64,000 nt of DNA from Pseudomonas helvetica (GCF_039908645.1 NZ_CP150917.1:4909501-4973500), one strand, 5' to 3'. Shown: positions 1 through 10,971, counted from the stretch's first letter. Numbers and translations are program-made. Notes: a model not told the origin generated them from the letters alone.

Positions 1-1003
<1,003 letters not shown>

Positions 1004-1111
1004 GGTAGTGGTTTCACTTCTCGTAATTCGAAATTCGTTTGGAGGCCTTGCCGCACCACCGCACTTCAATAAGGTGCCTGATGATGCAAGAGCTCACGCG
1101 TGTCGTTCAAC

Positions 1112-1333
1112 TTAGTCAGCTTTGTCGCCGCCGGCCAGATTCTTCTTCGAACCGGTTTTGAAATCGGTCTCGTACCAGCCGGTGCCGCTGAGGCGGAAGC
1201 CTGGCATGGACAGCATCTTTTTCAATTCGGGTGCCTGGCAGGCAGGGCAGTCGACCAACGGTGCTGCGCTGATCTTCTGAATGGCTTCCAACTGATGACC
1301 ACAGGAAGCACATTGATAGTCGTACATCGGCAT
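1112..1333 (-). CDS. FmdB-family zinc-ribbon regulatory protein
   Basis: A 73-aa protein starting MPMYDYQCASCGHQLE. It has the two CxxC knuckles of the FmdB/CxxC_CXXC_SSSS zinc ribbon (CASCGH near residue 8 and CPACQ near residue 30). A short basic and serine/glycine-rich tail follows. Family members sit next to aspS in most gamma-proteobacteria, as here. The original FmdB was reported as a putative regulator of formamidase, but the true role is unknown. The length is normal for the family. It is probably co-transcribed with aspS. Confidence 0.9.
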   Translation of the reverse strand: MPMYDYQCASCGHQLEAIQKISAAPLVDCPACQAPELKKMLSMPGFRLSGTGWYETDFKTGSKKNLAGGDKAD

Positions 1334-1414
1334 GGGGTTGTCTCGGCAATCAGATTATCACCGCGCAAACGTCGGGTTTCGCGGCAAAGGGCGGGATTAT
1401 ATCCATTAAATCGA

Positions 1415-1442
1415 GCCTGTGCAGCCGTAACGCTGCACAGGC
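1415..1442. repeat. Perfect 11-bp stem hairpin upstream of the fmdB-like gene
   Basis: The arms GCCTGTGCAGC and GCTGCACAGGC are perfectly complementary with a 6-nt loop. Neither side has a proper T-run. It lies about 80 bp upstream of the fmdB-like start and about 60 bp beyond the 3' end of the leftward ribbon-helix-helix gene, so it could be a weak terminator of that gene or a leader structure of fmdB-aspS. Confidence 0.5.
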
Positions 1443-1500
1443 ACGTGCTCATTCGGATGACGCCTGGTCACACGAGCCGTCCCCAACACCGAGCGGCACG

Positions 1501-1848
1501 TCATTCAACGCTACAGGCGTCCTCATTCAAACTGTGTACGACGCACACCACCCGTACCAGCCCGCTGAAATTTTTCACCCCGCCATGACGCAGGTGCACC
1601 TCTCTATCAACGTAGGAAAGCAAAGCGCTCACCGAGCAACAGTTGATTTTCGCCATCCTGGCCAAAATATCCCAATAGACCTGCTCAAGGCGCAAACAGG
1701 TGGCAAATCCATTCAAACGCACTGATCGGGACAATGGACGCGCCAACCCCATATCAAACTCCCGAACAAAAGGATCTCTCTTCCCCTCCTGCTTTCCATC
1801 TTGAAACCGAGCGACTTCGATTGTCCCTTGCCCTATTCCTCGACTCAT
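1501..1848 (-). CDS. Ribbon-helix-helix (RHH_4-like) domain protein
   Basis: A 115-aa protein. Residues about 40-105 (RSVRLNGFATCLRLEQVYW, then DILARMAKINCCSVSALLS, then a GGVKNFSGLVRV segment) follow the pattern of the small Pseudomonas ribbon-helix-helix proteins: a short beta strand, then helices around a W-D-I-L core. Those proteins usually begin MCELYVKADPILYE, but here the N-terminus is an unrelated basic stretch. The start at 1848 is supported by AAAGGAG about 10 nt upstream. The fold suggests a dimeric DNA-binding regulator; its target is unknown. It stands alone, with gene-free DNA on both sides. The family call rests on remembered sequence pattern. Confidence 0.6.
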   Translation of the reverse strand: MSRGIGQGTIEVARFQDGKQEGKRDPFVREFDMGLARPLSRSVRLNGFATCLRLEQVYWDILARMAKINCCSVSALLSYVDREVHLRHGGVKNFSGLVRVVCVVHSLNEDACSVE

Positions 1849-2502
1849 ACTGCTGACACTCCTTTGTCATACTTGCTTTCAACAAGAGCAACCCTCTGTT
1901 TCCTTATAGAAACGCAGGCGGATAGTTATATCCAGATGACTTTATGACCATCAACGTAGGACAAGCCAACAACCGTAGGGAGACCGTTAACACGGTCCTA
2001 CATCTGCCTATAAAGCGGAATTTCAGCGCGGGAAAAGTCAGAACCACCGAGCGAATAAAGCCGAAAAAGGCTCGGACATCGCCCTATCAGAGAAGCATCT
2101 CAGACCACGGACAGGAGAAGCACTGACGGCGCCGGGCACCCTCTGACACTCGCGCACCTCTTTCCCCTCTATAGAAGAAAACACCCTGAATCCACGAACT
2201 CAAGGCGTTTTCTCTGCCCGCAGCAGGCCAAAAAACCGATCGAGCTCTCTAGAACAAGCCTTCAGGCAACACCTGCGACCAGCACGCACAAACCGCCATC
2301 CGCCTCCGCCGCCATGCCCCCTGCACTTGATTTGAGAAGGCCTGGGCTTTGCTGTTAAATAGAGGCGTGTCGCTGCCTCTATTTTCCTGGGTGCAGCGCA
2401 TAGGCTGATAGCGGGTACGTGCCCAGCGCCTCCCATTGTTCAGAAGCGAACCGTGCTCAATCAGCTCTTCCTTGTGATCCGTCTTAACGTGAGTCAATCA
2501 AA
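1849..2502. other. Gene-free interval with one hairpin
   Basis: About 650 bp in which I see no convincing gene. Short open frames are present but have no ribosome-binding site or recognisable product. It should contain the promoters of the RHH gene (leftward) and of the cold-shock-domain gene (rightward). A small imperfect hairpin occurs around 1974-2012, and a strong one is listed separately at 2357-2384. Confidence 0.5.
2357..2384. terminator. Stem-loop, terminator-like
   Basis: Perfect 10-bp arms AAATAGAGGC and GCCTCTATTT enclose an 8-nt loop and are followed by TTCC. The stem is A/T-flanked on both sides, so it could terminate weakly in either direction. It lies 120 bp upstream of the cold-shock-domain gene with no gene ending next to it, so it may instead be a leader structure or the end of an unrecognised small RNA. 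Confidence 0.4.
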
Positions 2503-3105
2503 ATGTTGAAAATCGTCCACCTGCTAACGGGCGCAGCGGCTTTGCTGCTGTCCTTCATCCCTAGCTTGCGAACCGAAGCCGCACCTTACCTGCAACAACC
2601 TGACGCGCTGTACCTGGCGTTCTTCGGCTTGCTCAACCTGACCCTCGCGCCGGTTATTCCTTACTGGAACAAAGGTCCACGTCACCAACTGCAAAATCTG
2701 GTCAGTGCCTTGCTGGTGCTTGCCGTCGTCGTGCAAACCCTGACCCTCCTCGCACCGATGCCGGTCATTGGTGGTCAGCCCGCAGTCCTGCTTAGCCTCA
2801 TCGTCGCCCTGATCGCCGTACTTCTGCACCTGGCCATCAGCTTTTATAAATCCTCTCCTGCTGCCGCTACGCAAAATTACGACATGACCAATCGTGATAC
2901 CGGCACCGTCAAATGGTTCAACACCTCCAAAGGCTTCGGCTTCATTTCTCGCGATTCCGGAGACGATATTTTTGTGCACTTCCGTGCAATCCGTGGTGAA
3001 GGTCACCGCGTCCTGGTCGAAGGCCAGCGCGTGGAGTTTTCTGTCATGAACCGTGACAAGGGCCTGCAAGCTGAAGACGTGATCGCCGCGTTACCGCGTC
3101 GCTGA
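2503..3105 (+). CDS. Membrane protein with C-terminal cold-shock domain
   Basis: A 200-aa two-part protein. The first ~125 residues contain a hydrophobic N-terminal segment, a second around residue 40, and two more around 65-85 and 95-113, suggesting four membrane helices. After a linker at about 125-133, residues 134-197 are a cold-shock domain with RNP1 KGFGFISR and RNP2 DIFVHFRAI. The domain begins GTVKWFN, as in CspA. Such fusions would tether a single-stranded nucleic-acid-binding domain to the inner membrane. No strong ribosome-binding site precedes the ATG, which was chosen because the hydrophobic segment begins there. A bidirectional terminator follows. Confidence 0.85.
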   Translation: MLKIVHLLTGAAALLLSFIPSLRTEAAPYLQQPDALYLAFFGLLNLTLAPVIPYWNKGPRHQLQNLVSALLVLAVVVQTLTLLAPMPVIGGQPAVLLSLIVALIAVLLHLAISFYKSSPAAATQNYDMTNRDTGTVKWFNTSKGFGFISRDSGDDIFVHFRAIRGEGHRVLVEGQRVEFSVMNRDKGLQAEDVIAALPRR

Positions 3106-3126
3106 TGTAAGTTCCACGCCCACACT

Positions 3127-3165
3127 AAAAAACCGCGATGCAGCCTGGCTGCATCGCGGTTTTTT
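3127..3165. terminator. Bidirectional intrinsic terminator
   Basis: A long GC-rich stem (ACCGCGATGCAGC / GCTGCATCGCGGT, loop CTG) is flanked by A6 on the left and T6 on the right. It serves the cold-shock-domain gene on the plus strand and slyX on the minus strand, which converge on it. Confidence 0.9.
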
Positions 3166-3197
3166 ATCGACTGCCGATGTGTCGCCCCGGCCGGCAC

Positions 3198-3404
3198 TCA
3201 GTAATGCGGTGGTGGAGCCTCTTCTTCGAAGGACTCGAACTGCCCGGCCGCTTCTTCCTGGCGCTTGAGCAACGCTTCCATTTGCAACTGCAAGCGCTCG
3301 ACCACCCGCTGCTGTGTCACCAGCACATCATTCATCGCTTCAATCGTGTCATCCTGAAACGCCAGACGACTTTCCAGTTCGGTAATGCGCTCTTCCAGGC
3401 TCAT
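3198..3404 (-). CDS. slyX: SlyX-family protein
   Basis: A 68-aa acidic, largely helical protein starting [20 protein letters not shown]. It is a short coiled coil (about residues 2-52) with an E/F-rich tail ending PPPHY, typical of SlyX. The function is not established; in E. coli the gene lies near slyD. Here it follows the HIT gene by 3 bp in the same orientation, so the two are co-transcribed. Length and C-terminus fit the family. Confidence 0.9.
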   Translation of the reverse strand: MSLEERITELESRLAFQDDTIEAMNDVLVTQQRVVERLQLQMEALLKRQEEAAGQFESFEEEAPPPHY

Positions 3405-3407
3405 GGT

Positions 3408-3833
3408 TCAGCCCTCCAGAAACGTGAAGTCATCGGTCAAGACCAAACGCAGCCGTTCGCGAATTACTGCCACTTCTTCGGCACTGTAAGGCTTGGCCGG
3501 GTGTTTGCCCCAAACCGGGGCTGGCCAGGCGGCATCATTGCGCTTACGCACAATGACATGCATGTGTAGCTGACTGACAACATTCCCCAGGGTCGCGATA
3601 TTCAACTTGTCGGCGTCGAACGAATCCTTGAGCGTTTCGGCCAACTCGGTTGTTTCCCGCCACAACTGCTGCTGGTCGGCGACATCCAGTTGAAACAACT
3701 CGCTGATATCCTCACGACGCGGCACCAGGATAAACCAGGGGTAATTCGAATCATTGGACAGCAACAACCGACTTAGTGGGAAATCCCCAATCGGCAGGGT
3801 GTCTTGTTCAAGTCGTGGATCTAAGGCGAACAC
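3408..3833 (-). CDS. HIT-family nucleotide hydrolase
   Basis: A histidine-triad protein of about 141 aa. The catalytic H-x-H-x-H appears as QLHMHVIVR at about residue 91, preceded by the substrate pocket PWFILVPRR near 32. I chose the GTG at 3833 (FALDPRLEQDT follows) because GGGAG lies 8 nt upstream and because pseudomonad homologues begin at this point. An in-frame ATG at 3857 would add eight residues but has no ribosome-binding site. HIT enzymes hydrolyse nucleoside phosphoramidates or dinucleoside polyphosphates; the substrate here is not predictable. slyX follows 3 bp downstream. Confidence 0.9.
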   Translation of the reverse strand: MFALDPRLEQDTLPIGDFPLSRLLLSNDSNYPWFILVPRREDISELFQLDVADQQQLWRETTELAETLKDSFDADKLNIATLGNVVSQLHMHVIVRKRNDAAWPAPVWGKHPAKPYSAEEVAVIRERLRLVLTDDFTFLEG

Positions 3834-3859
3834 CGCGCGCACTCCCGCACTTTGCATGA

Positions 3860-4757
3860 GACTCAGTTTAGCGCCCAGCCCGAAGGCTAATCGCCCGTAT
3901 ATAACAGCAGCATACCCGCGAACGCCGCACGGATCACTGCGAAAAAACAGGGCACACAGCCCCGAGCCGGACGACCCGATACAAACGCTCAACGCACGAA
4001 CGCCCCGGTACTGAACATTTTCATTCTCGACGCACCACCTCAGCACCAGACCTCGGCGCTTCGTCAAAAAATCAACGACCTATCAGTGGATGTAGATCTG
4101 CATTCGAGGTCTTCGCTGTACGAATTTCGTACAGTCTTGAAAATTTTTTGCACCAAATCTGCACACTGCGTCTACGCTGAAAACGTCGAGCATCCGCCGT
4201 CTACTCACCCGCGAGGGTGGAGCAGTAACATTTGTGTGCTAATACTCATGCTCTTTGATGGTGCAACACTAGAAGAACCGCGGCGTCAAGCTCAAACAGA
4301 TCAGCCCTGAAAGCCCCGGTTTTATGCGGCTTTAGTCATTAAGGCAGGTTTTTTTGAAAAAACCGGCAACAAAAAGCCGATTTGTGCACGCTTGTTGCAT
4401 TCATACACACATCGCCTGTAAGGCATCCGCTGGAAGTCGGAACCTAAAGGCTCATAACAATAGCGGCATGGCTGCCCAGGGAGCTTCAAGTGCAAGACAG
4501 GGATTTCTTTTTCTGATACTGAAGCCTTGGAAAACAACGCTGAAGTTGTCAGTCCGAAGGCAAAAAAATTGTGAAATTACGACCTCTACAGCGCATTTTG
4601 CGACAGGGCCGTAAAGAAGCTGAAAGGTTAGATACGCAAGTATCGCCAACATTGTCGGCGTGATATAAGTTTGCGCCGACACAAAAAGAAAGAGCCGCCC
4701 AGATAATAAATCAGGTGGGACGGCAGTACTCTTCTAAAACCAAAGGAGCAAATCACG
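3860..4757. promoter_or_regulatory. Long intergenic region upstream of the porin gene
   Basis: About 900 bp without a convincing gene, between the HIT gene (leftward) and the porin (rightward). The right half is A/T-richer than its neighbours. It holds a near-perfect A/T palindrome at 4347-4364 (GGTTTTTTT-G-AAAAAACC) and the inverted repeat at 4653-4681. The porin ribosome-binding site AAGGAG is at about 4742. A long leader or an unrecognised small RNA would fit, but nothing specific can be named. Confidence 0.4.
4653..4681. promoter_or_regulatory. Inverted repeat upstream of the porin gene
   Basis: The arms TGTCGGCG and CGCCGACA are perfect and enclose a 13-nt A/T-rich centre (TGATATAAGTTTG). 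It lies 77 bp upstream of the ATG. There is no T-run directly after it, so an operator or an mRNA leader hairpin is likelier than a terminator. Confidence 0.45.
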
Positions 4758-6116
4758 ATGCGCGTGATGAAGTGGAGCATGATCGCCCTGGCTGTTACTG
4801 CAGCTACCGGCGCCCAAGTCGCTATGGCCGACCCGTTTGTAACCGACCAGGCTGACGCAAAAGGTTTCGTTGAAGGCGCCTCCGCTGGCGTGGTACTGAA
4901 GAACTACTACTTCAACCGTAACAACAAAAATGGCGCTGAAGACCAGAAAGACTGGACTCAGGGCGTACTGGGCAAGTTCAACTCTGGCTATACCCAGGGT
5001 ACGGTTGGTGTGGGCGTTGAAGCCTACGGCGATGCCGCCTTTAAACTGGACGGTACTGACGCGCAATCGGGTACGGGCAACATGAGCCGCACCACCTTCC
5101 GCGACGCAAACGGCAAAGTTATTGGCCACGACGTCAATAGCCAAATGGGTAAAGCGGGTGCAGCACTGAAGGTTCGCATCTCCAAAACCGAGCTGAAAGT
5201 GGGTGACTTCACACCTTCCACCGCCCCGGTATTCGCTGTTGGCGGCTCCCGCATGTTCCAACAAACCGCTAGCGGTTTCCAACTGCAGAGCAGCGAGATT
5301 AAAAACCTCGATCTCGAGGCCGGTCACTTCACCGGTGGTAGCAGCCAGGACCAAACCCGTCACAATGGCGAGCTTTGGACCCAGTACGCTGGCACCAAGG
5401 TCGAAGCTGCTGATTACTTGGGTGGTAAATACGGCATCAATGACAACCTGAGCGTTTCGCTCTACGGTGCCAAGTTCCAGGACACCTGGACCCAGTACTA
5501 CGGCAACGCGAACTACACCATTCCGTTGGCGACTGACCAGTCCCTGAACTTCGACTTCAACCTGTATCAGACAAACGATACCGGTGCAGCGAAAGCAGGC
5601 AAAATCGACAACACCACCTACTCGCTGGCAGCGGCCTACTCCTTCCTGAAGGCGCACACCGTTACTCTGGCGTTCCAGCAAGTTCACGGTGATACACCAT
5701 TCGACTACATCGGTGTAGGCGATAACAACCGCGGTGGCGACTCGATCTTCCTGGCCAACTCGATTCAGTACTCTGACTTCAACGGCCCTGAAGAAAAATC
5801 CATCCAGGTACGTTATGACCTGAAAATGGCTGAGTACGGCGTACCAGGCCTGAGCTTCATGGCTCGTTATGCTCACGGTCAAGGCATCGACGGCACCAAG
5901 ATGGCTGCTGACAGCCCTTACCGCCTCTACGGCTACGGCGAAGACGGTCGTCACAACGAGACCAACCTGGAAGCCAAATACGTTGTCCAGAGTGGTCCTC
6001 TCAAAGACCTGTCCTTCCGTGCTCGCCAAGCTTGGCACAGAGGCAACAACGACCAGGCCGAAGGCAATATCGACGAGTTCCGCCTGATCACCGAGTACCC
6101 AATCAACATCCTGTAA
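4758..6116 (+). CDS. OprD-family outer-membrane porin (OprE-like)
   Basis: A 452-aa protein with a signal peptide (MRVMKWSMIALAVTAATGAQ, cleavage probably after AMA near residue 24). The OprD-type barrel follows: FVTDQADAKGFVEGA, KNYYFNR near 47, DWTQG near 65, GGSRMFQQTASGFQL near 162, LDLEAGHFTGG near 185. It ends with the aromatic strand FRLITEYPINIL. OprD porins are 18-strand channels for small solutes such as amino acids and organic acids. The N-terminal wording resembles OprE/OprQ more than OprD itself, so I leave the symbol open. It is monocistronic, with a strong ribosome-binding site and its own terminator. Confidence 0.92.
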   Translation: MRVMKWSMIALAVTAATGAQVAMADPFVTDQADAKGFVEGASAGVVLKNYYFNRNNKNGAEDQKDWTQGVLGKFNSGYTQGTVGVGVEAYGDAAFKLDGTDAQSGTGNMSRTTFRDANGKVIGHDVNSQMGKAGAALKVRISKTELKVGDFTPSTAPVFAVGGSRMFQQTASGFQLQSSEIKNLDLEAGHFTGGSSQDQTRHNGELWTQYAGTKVEAADYLGGKYGINDNLSVSLYGAKFQDTWTQYYGNANYTIPLATDQSLNFDFNLYQTNDTGAAKAGKIDNTTYSLAAAYSFLKAHTVTLAFQQVHGDTPFDYIGVGDNNRGGDSIFLANSIQYSDFNGPEEKSIQVRYDLKMAEYGVPGLSFMARYAHGQGIDGTKMAADSPYRLYGYGEDGRHNETNLEAKYVVQSGPLKDLSFRARQAWHRGNNDQAEGNIDEFRLITEYPINIL

Positions 6117-6146
6117 TCGCTACGACTACAGTTGTTCGGTTGATAT

Positions 6147-6179
6147 AAAAAAGGCCCATCAGTGATGGGCCTTTTTTTT
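6147..6179 (+). terminator. Intrinsic terminator of the porin gene
   Basis: The stem AAGGCCCATC / GATGGGCCTT (loop AGT) is followed by T8. It starts about 30 bp after the porin stop codon. Confidence 0.95.
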
Positions 6180-6287
6180 ATGACTGCTTGATGACAACAT
6201 GAAATTAGCTACCAATAAATAGCCTGCTAATAATAAGCCCGCACTCTATTCCGCTTTCAGAACAACAAAACAGCAGACTGTAAAAAC

Positions 6288-6314
6288 ACTCAAGGGGCTT
6301 ATCGCCCCTTGAGT
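6288..6314 (-). terminator. Intrinsic terminator of the mscS gene
   Basis: An 11-bp perfect stem (ACTCAAGGGGC / GCCCCTTGAGT, loop TTATC). Read leftward it is followed by GTTTTTA, about 50 bp beyond the mscS stop codon. Confidence 0.85.
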
Positions 6315-6361
6315 TCGTTACCGATACTTGACCAACAGGCCAAGTAATAATCCGCTACTTG

Positions 6362-7198
6362 TTACGCCGTTTCCTGAACCATACGAATCATTCGTTGCGG
6401 GTACGGGATATCAATACCTGCCGCCTTCAGACGATCACGGGCGTGTTCATTGAACATGAACATCACATCCCAGTAGTCCGCCGTTTTCACCCAAACGCGC
6501 AGGGAAACCGTAATCGAGCTATCGCCCAGGGTCGACACTACCGCTACCGGCGCAGGATCAGCCAACACGCGCTCATCCTTGGCCAACTCCAACAGCACCT
6601 CACGCGCCTTCTGCAAATCGGCGTCGTAATTCACAGCGATGTCAAACACCACTTTACGGGTCTGTTGACGGTTGTGGTTGGTGATGATGCCGTTCGACAG
6701 ATTACCGTTAGGCACGATGACGGTTTTGTTGTCACCGGTGCGCAGCAGGGTATGGAAGATCTGAATGCTGTCGACGGTGCCGGTAATGCCCTGTGCTTCG
6801 ATCACATCACCGATACGGAACGGACGGAACAACAGAATCAACACCCCGCCAGCGAAGTTCGCCAGACTGCCTTGCAACGCCAGACCGATCGCCAGACCGG
6901 CAGCACCAATGGCGGCCACGAACGAGGTGGTCTCAACACCGATCATCGACGCGACGCTGACCATCAGCAGCACTTTGAGGATGATGTTCGCCAGGCTGCT
7001 CATAAACCCCTGCAACGCCAGATCGGCGTTGCGCAGGGCCAGCAGCTTGCCAACCTTGTGGGTCAGCTTGTTGATCAGCCACCAGCCAATGGCCAGGGTA
7101 ATGGCCGCCAGCAGCACACGGCTGCCGTATTCCATGATCATCGGGATCCAGGCCTGGGAAGCCTTGACCAGGTTGTCCACTTCAGCATTTATGTCCAT
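6362..7198 (-). CDS. mscS: Small-conductance mechanosensitive channel (MscS family)
   Basis: A 278-aa inner-membrane protein that releases solutes on osmotic downshock. Three membrane helices are visible (about 20-45, 62-85, 90-125). The third is the glycine/alanine-rich pore helix GAAGLAIGLALQGSLANFAG, with the characteristic G/A packing. The beta domain (FRPFRIGDVIEAQGITGTV, VPNGNLSNGIITN) and the C-terminal alpha/beta domain follow. The length matches E. coli MscS (286 aa). The start at 7198 has AGGAGAG just upstream. It is monocistronic. Confidence 0.94.
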   Translation of the reverse strand: MDINAEVDNLVKASQAWIPMIMEYGSRVLLAAITLAIGWWLINKLTHKVGKLLALRNADLALQGFMSSLANIILKVLLMVSVASMIGVETTSFVAAIGAAGLAIGLALQGSLANFAGGVLILLFRPFRIGDVIEAQGITGTVDSIQIFHTLLRTGDNKTVIVPNGNLSNGIITNHNRQQTRKVVFDIAVNYDADLQKAREVLLELAKDERVLADPAPVAVVSTLGDSSITVSLRVWVKTADYWDVMFMFNEHARDRLKAAGIDIPYPQRMIRMVQETA

Positions 7199-7240
7199 CT
7201 ATCTCTCCTGATTCCCGGCTACCCGGCACGTAAAAACTGC

Positions 7241-7288
7241 ACGGCAGAAAGACCGAGCCAAGGATGATGGCTCAATCGTTTCTGCCGT
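7241..7288. repeat. Long two-part hairpin between yajQ and mscS
   Basis: The outer stem ACGGCAGAAA / TTTCTGCCGT and inner stem GAGCCA / TGGCTC are separated by a small internal loop; the terminal loop is AGGATGA. It lies 43 bp upstream of the mscS start and 50 bp after yajQ, both leftward. There is no T-run, so it may be an mscS leader structure or an mRNA stabiliser for yajQ. Confidence 0.5.
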
Positions 7289-7337
7289 TACATGGGCCTC
7301 GGACGTCATTAACGCCCGGAGGTTCCCTGAAGACTGA

Positions 7338-7823
7338 TCAGTCGCGGAAGTTGTTGAACTGCAGCGGCATGCCAAATTCCTTGGCGCGCAGTGCCGCAAT
7401 GGCTTCCTGCAGGTCATCACGCTTCTTGCCGGTGATCCGTACCTGCTCGCCCTGGATGGCGGCCTGGACCTTGAGCTTGGCGTCTTTGACGTGAGCAACG
7501 ATCTTCTTCGCCAGCTCCTTGTCGATGCCTTCCTTGAGCACGGCATCCTGCTTCATCAGCTTGCCGGAAGCATAGGCGTCTTTTACCTCAAGGCACTGCA
7601 CATCGATCTTGCGCTTGACCAGTGCCAGCTTGAGGATCTCGATCATCGCTTCCAGCTGGAAGTCGGCCTCGGCAGTCAGATTGACAGTCAGGTCCTTTTC
7701 CTTGAACTCGAAGCTGCCCTTGCCTTTCAAATCATAACGACGGTCGAGTTCCTTGACGGCGTTCTCGACCGCGTTGGTGAGTTCGTGTTTGTCCAGTTCG
7801 GATACCACGTCGAACGACGGCAT
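7338..7823 (-). CDS. yajQ: YajQ-family nucleotide-binding protein
   Basis: A 161-aa protein starting [20 protein letters not shown] and ending with the family hallmark [12 protein letters not shown]. Two ferredoxin-like alpha/beta halves are expected; the conserved [12 protein letters not shown] and [12 protein letters not shown] segments are visible. YajQ proteins bind nucleotides; the Xanthomonas member is a reported cyclic-di-GMP effector. Here it is divergent from panE, the same gene order as yajQ-panE in P. aeruginosa except that the response-regulator gene found between them there is absent. Confidence 0.95.
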   Translation of the reverse strand: MPSFDVVSELDKHELTNAVENAVKELDRRYDLKGKGSFEFKEKDLTVNLTAEADFQLEAMIEILKLALVKRKIDVQCLEVKDAYASGKLMKQDAVLKEGIDKELAKKIVAHVKDAKLKVQAAIQGEQVRITGKKRDDLQEAIAALRAKEFGMPLQFNNFRD

Positions 7824-7858
7824 GTAATCTCTCCAATAAAAAAGGGCGCGCTCAATAG

Positions 7859-8884
<1,026 letters not shown>

Positions 8885-8929
8885 GCAACGGCTACGCTGC
8901 CTTCCTGTTCCTTTTTAGCGACGACACCG

Positions 8930-10969
8930 ATGCCATTGCGCCAGCGCCTTGAAAACCTGCCGGTCGGCCAGAAACTGCTGGCCGCCCTGTTGGTGCTGTT
9001 GACCACCGTGTTGCTGGTGGCCAACCTGACCTTTATCAGCGCCGCCTATTGGATCTCTCAGGAAAGCATGGCCCCGCAGGCCTTGCAGACCATCGGCCGG
9101 CTGGTGGCCAACCCGTCCATCGCCGACCAGGCGCTCAACTCTCCCGAAGAAGCCCAACGGCTGCTCAACGAACTCAACAGCTATTCACCGCTGCGAGCCG
9201 CAGCGCTGTATGACGGCAAAGGCCTGCGCCTGGCGCAGGTGCAGCACGGCGACAAACTCAAGCTGCCCGAGCACTATCGAAATATCGAAGCCTGGCAGGC
9301 CTCCGAGTTTCGCAGCAATCAGCTGATCACCCTGTTGCGCCCGGGCGAGGCGCCGGGTCATCTGCTGCTGGTGGCCAGCAGCGAATTGCCGATGGCGTTC
9401 TACACCGGCACCCTGACCGCCAGCCTCGGGATTCTGATTTTCAGCGTGCTGCTGTGGCTGGTGATTGCCCGGCAGATCAAACGCCTGATCACTCGGCCGA
9501 TTCATGAACTCGAAGAATTGTCCCGACAGGTGACTCGCGAAGAAAACTACGCCTTGCGTGCGTCACGCGGCAACCACGACGAAATCGGCAGCCTTGCCGA
9601 AGCCTTCAACACCATGCTCTCGCGCATCGAAGCCCGTGAACAGCAACTCAAGCGCGCGCGGGACGACTCCCAGGCCGCCTACGACCAGGCCCAGGGCCTG
9701 GCCGAAGAAACCCGTCATACCAACCGTAAACTGGAACTGGAAGTCCAGGTGCGGAGCAAGATCGAGAAGAAACTCACCGGTTTTCAGAACTACCTCAACA
9801 GCATCATCGACTCGATGCCTTCGGCACTGATTGCCCTTGATGAACAGCTCTATGTGACCCAATGGAACCAGGAAGCCAGCGCACTTTCCGGTACTCGCCT
9901 GGACGAAGCGCTGAACCAGCCGATCTTCCTCGCCTTCGAACCGCTGAAACCGTTCCTGCCGCAACTCAGGGAAACCGTCGAGCAGCACAGCGTGGTCAAG
10001 ATCGAGCGCGTTACGTGGGTCAAGGACGATGAGCCCAAGCATTACGCGCTGACCTTCTATCCGTTGATGGGCGGTGCCGGACGCGGCGTGGTAATCCGCA
10101 TCGACGACATTACCCAGCGCCTGTCCCTCGAAGAAATGATGGTGCAGTCGGAGAAGATGCTCTCGGTCGGCGGCCTCGCCGCCGGCATGGCCCACGAAAT
10201 CAACAATCCCCTGGGAGCGATCCTGCACAACGTGCAGAACATTCGTCGGCGCTTGTCGGCCGACCTGCCGAAGAACATCGAAACCGCCGAACAGATCGGC
10301 ATCGAACTGGACAGCGTCAATCGCTACCTGCAAAACCGCGAAGTACCGCAACTGCTCGACGGCATTCAACAGGCCGGCGCCCGAGCCGCAAAGATCGTCA
10401 CCCACATGCTTAGTTTCAGTCGTCGCAGCAACCGCCAAATGGCTCCGTGCGACCTGCCGGCACTGATCGATCAAGCCGTGGAGATCGCCAGCAACGACTT
10501 CGACCTGGCCATCGGCTTCGACTTCAAGGGCCAAGCCATCATTCGTCAGTTCGACCCGCAACTGGGGCCAGTCCCCGGCACTGCCAACGAGCTCGAACAA
10601 GTGCTGCTCAACCTGCTGAAAAACGCTGCTCAGGCGATTCACCAGCGTGAAAACGCCACAGAGCCGGGACGCATCATTCTGCGCACCCGACTGAACCCGC
10701 CGTGGGCGGAAATCCAGGTCGAGGACAACGGCGTGGGCATGAGCGAGAACGTGCGCAAGCGCACCTTCGAACCGTTCTTCACCACCAAGGAAATTGGCCA
10801 GGGCACCGGCCTCGGACTGTCGGTGTCGTACTTCATCATCACCAACAACCACAAGGGTCAGATGGAAGTGCAATCGACCCTCGGCCAAGGCACGTGCTTC
10901 ACCTTGCGCCTGCCATTGGCGGGCACTACTCCGCTCGCCTCTCACGAACTCAAACAACTGGAGCGCTAA
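8930..10969 (+). CDS. Membrane sensor histidine kinase (HAMP-PAS-HisKA-HATPase)
   Basis: 679 aa. One membrane helix near residues 16-37 and a second near 160-182 flank a periplasmic sensor of about 120 residues. They are followed by a HAMP domain (RPIHELEELSRQV), a coiled coil (about 225-280), a PAS domain (about 285-395) and HisKA with the phospho-accepting histidine in MAHEINNP near 421. The ATPase domain has the N box LLNLLKNAAQAI, G1 DNGVGM, F box FEPFFTTKE and G2 GQGTGLGLS. It lacks a receiver domain. The position next to panE and the mutT-gst-argJ block matches the P. aeruginosa sensor PA4398, which from memory affects swarming. No partner response regulator lies in the window. The cobalamin gene starts 2 bp after its stop. 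Confidence 0.92.
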   Translation: MPLRQRLENLPVGQKLLAALLVLLTTVLLVANLTFISAAYWISQESMAPQALQTIGRLVANPSIADQALNSPEEAQRLLNELNSYSPLRAAALYDGKGLRLAQVQHGDKLKLPEHYRNIEAWQASEFRSNQLITLLRPGEAPGHLLLVASSELPMAFYTGTLTASLGILIFSVLLWLVIARQIKRLITRPIHELEELSRQVTREENYALRASRGNHDEIGSLAEAFNTMLSRIEAREQQLKRARDDSQAAYDQAQGLAEETRHTNRKLELEVQVRSKIEKKLTGFQNYLNSIIDSMPSALIALDEQLYVTQWNQEASALSGTRLDEALNQPIFLAFEPLKPFLPQLRETVEQHSVVKIERVTWVKDDEPKHYALTFYPLMGGAGRGVVIRIDDITQRLSLEEMMVQSEKMLSVGGLAAGMAHEINNPLGAILHNVQNIRRRLSADLPKNIETAEQIGIELDSVNRYLQNREVPQLLDGIQQAGARAAKIVTHMLSFSRRSNRQMAPCDLPALIDQAVEIASNDFDLAIGFDFKGQAIIRQFDPQLGPVPGTANELEQVLLNLLKNAAQAIHQRENATEPGRIILRTRLNPPWAEIQVEDNGVGMSENVRKRTFEPFFTTKEIGQGTGLGLSVSYFIITNNHKGQMEVQSTLGQGTCFTLRLPLAGTTPLASHELKQLER

Positions 10970-10971
10970 GC

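Noticed and set aside
1100..1588. 162-codon plus-strand frame across the fmdB-like gene
   Set aside because: Shadow of the zinc-ribbon gene followed by non-coding spacer.
2200..2497. Two short leftward frames upstream of the cold-shock-domain gene
   Set aside because: Start codons lack ribosome-binding sites and the frames run through a terminator-like hairpin.
4734..6038. 434-codon frame opposite the porin gene
   Set aside because: The porin has a signal peptide, ribosome-binding site and terminator; the reverse frame has none.
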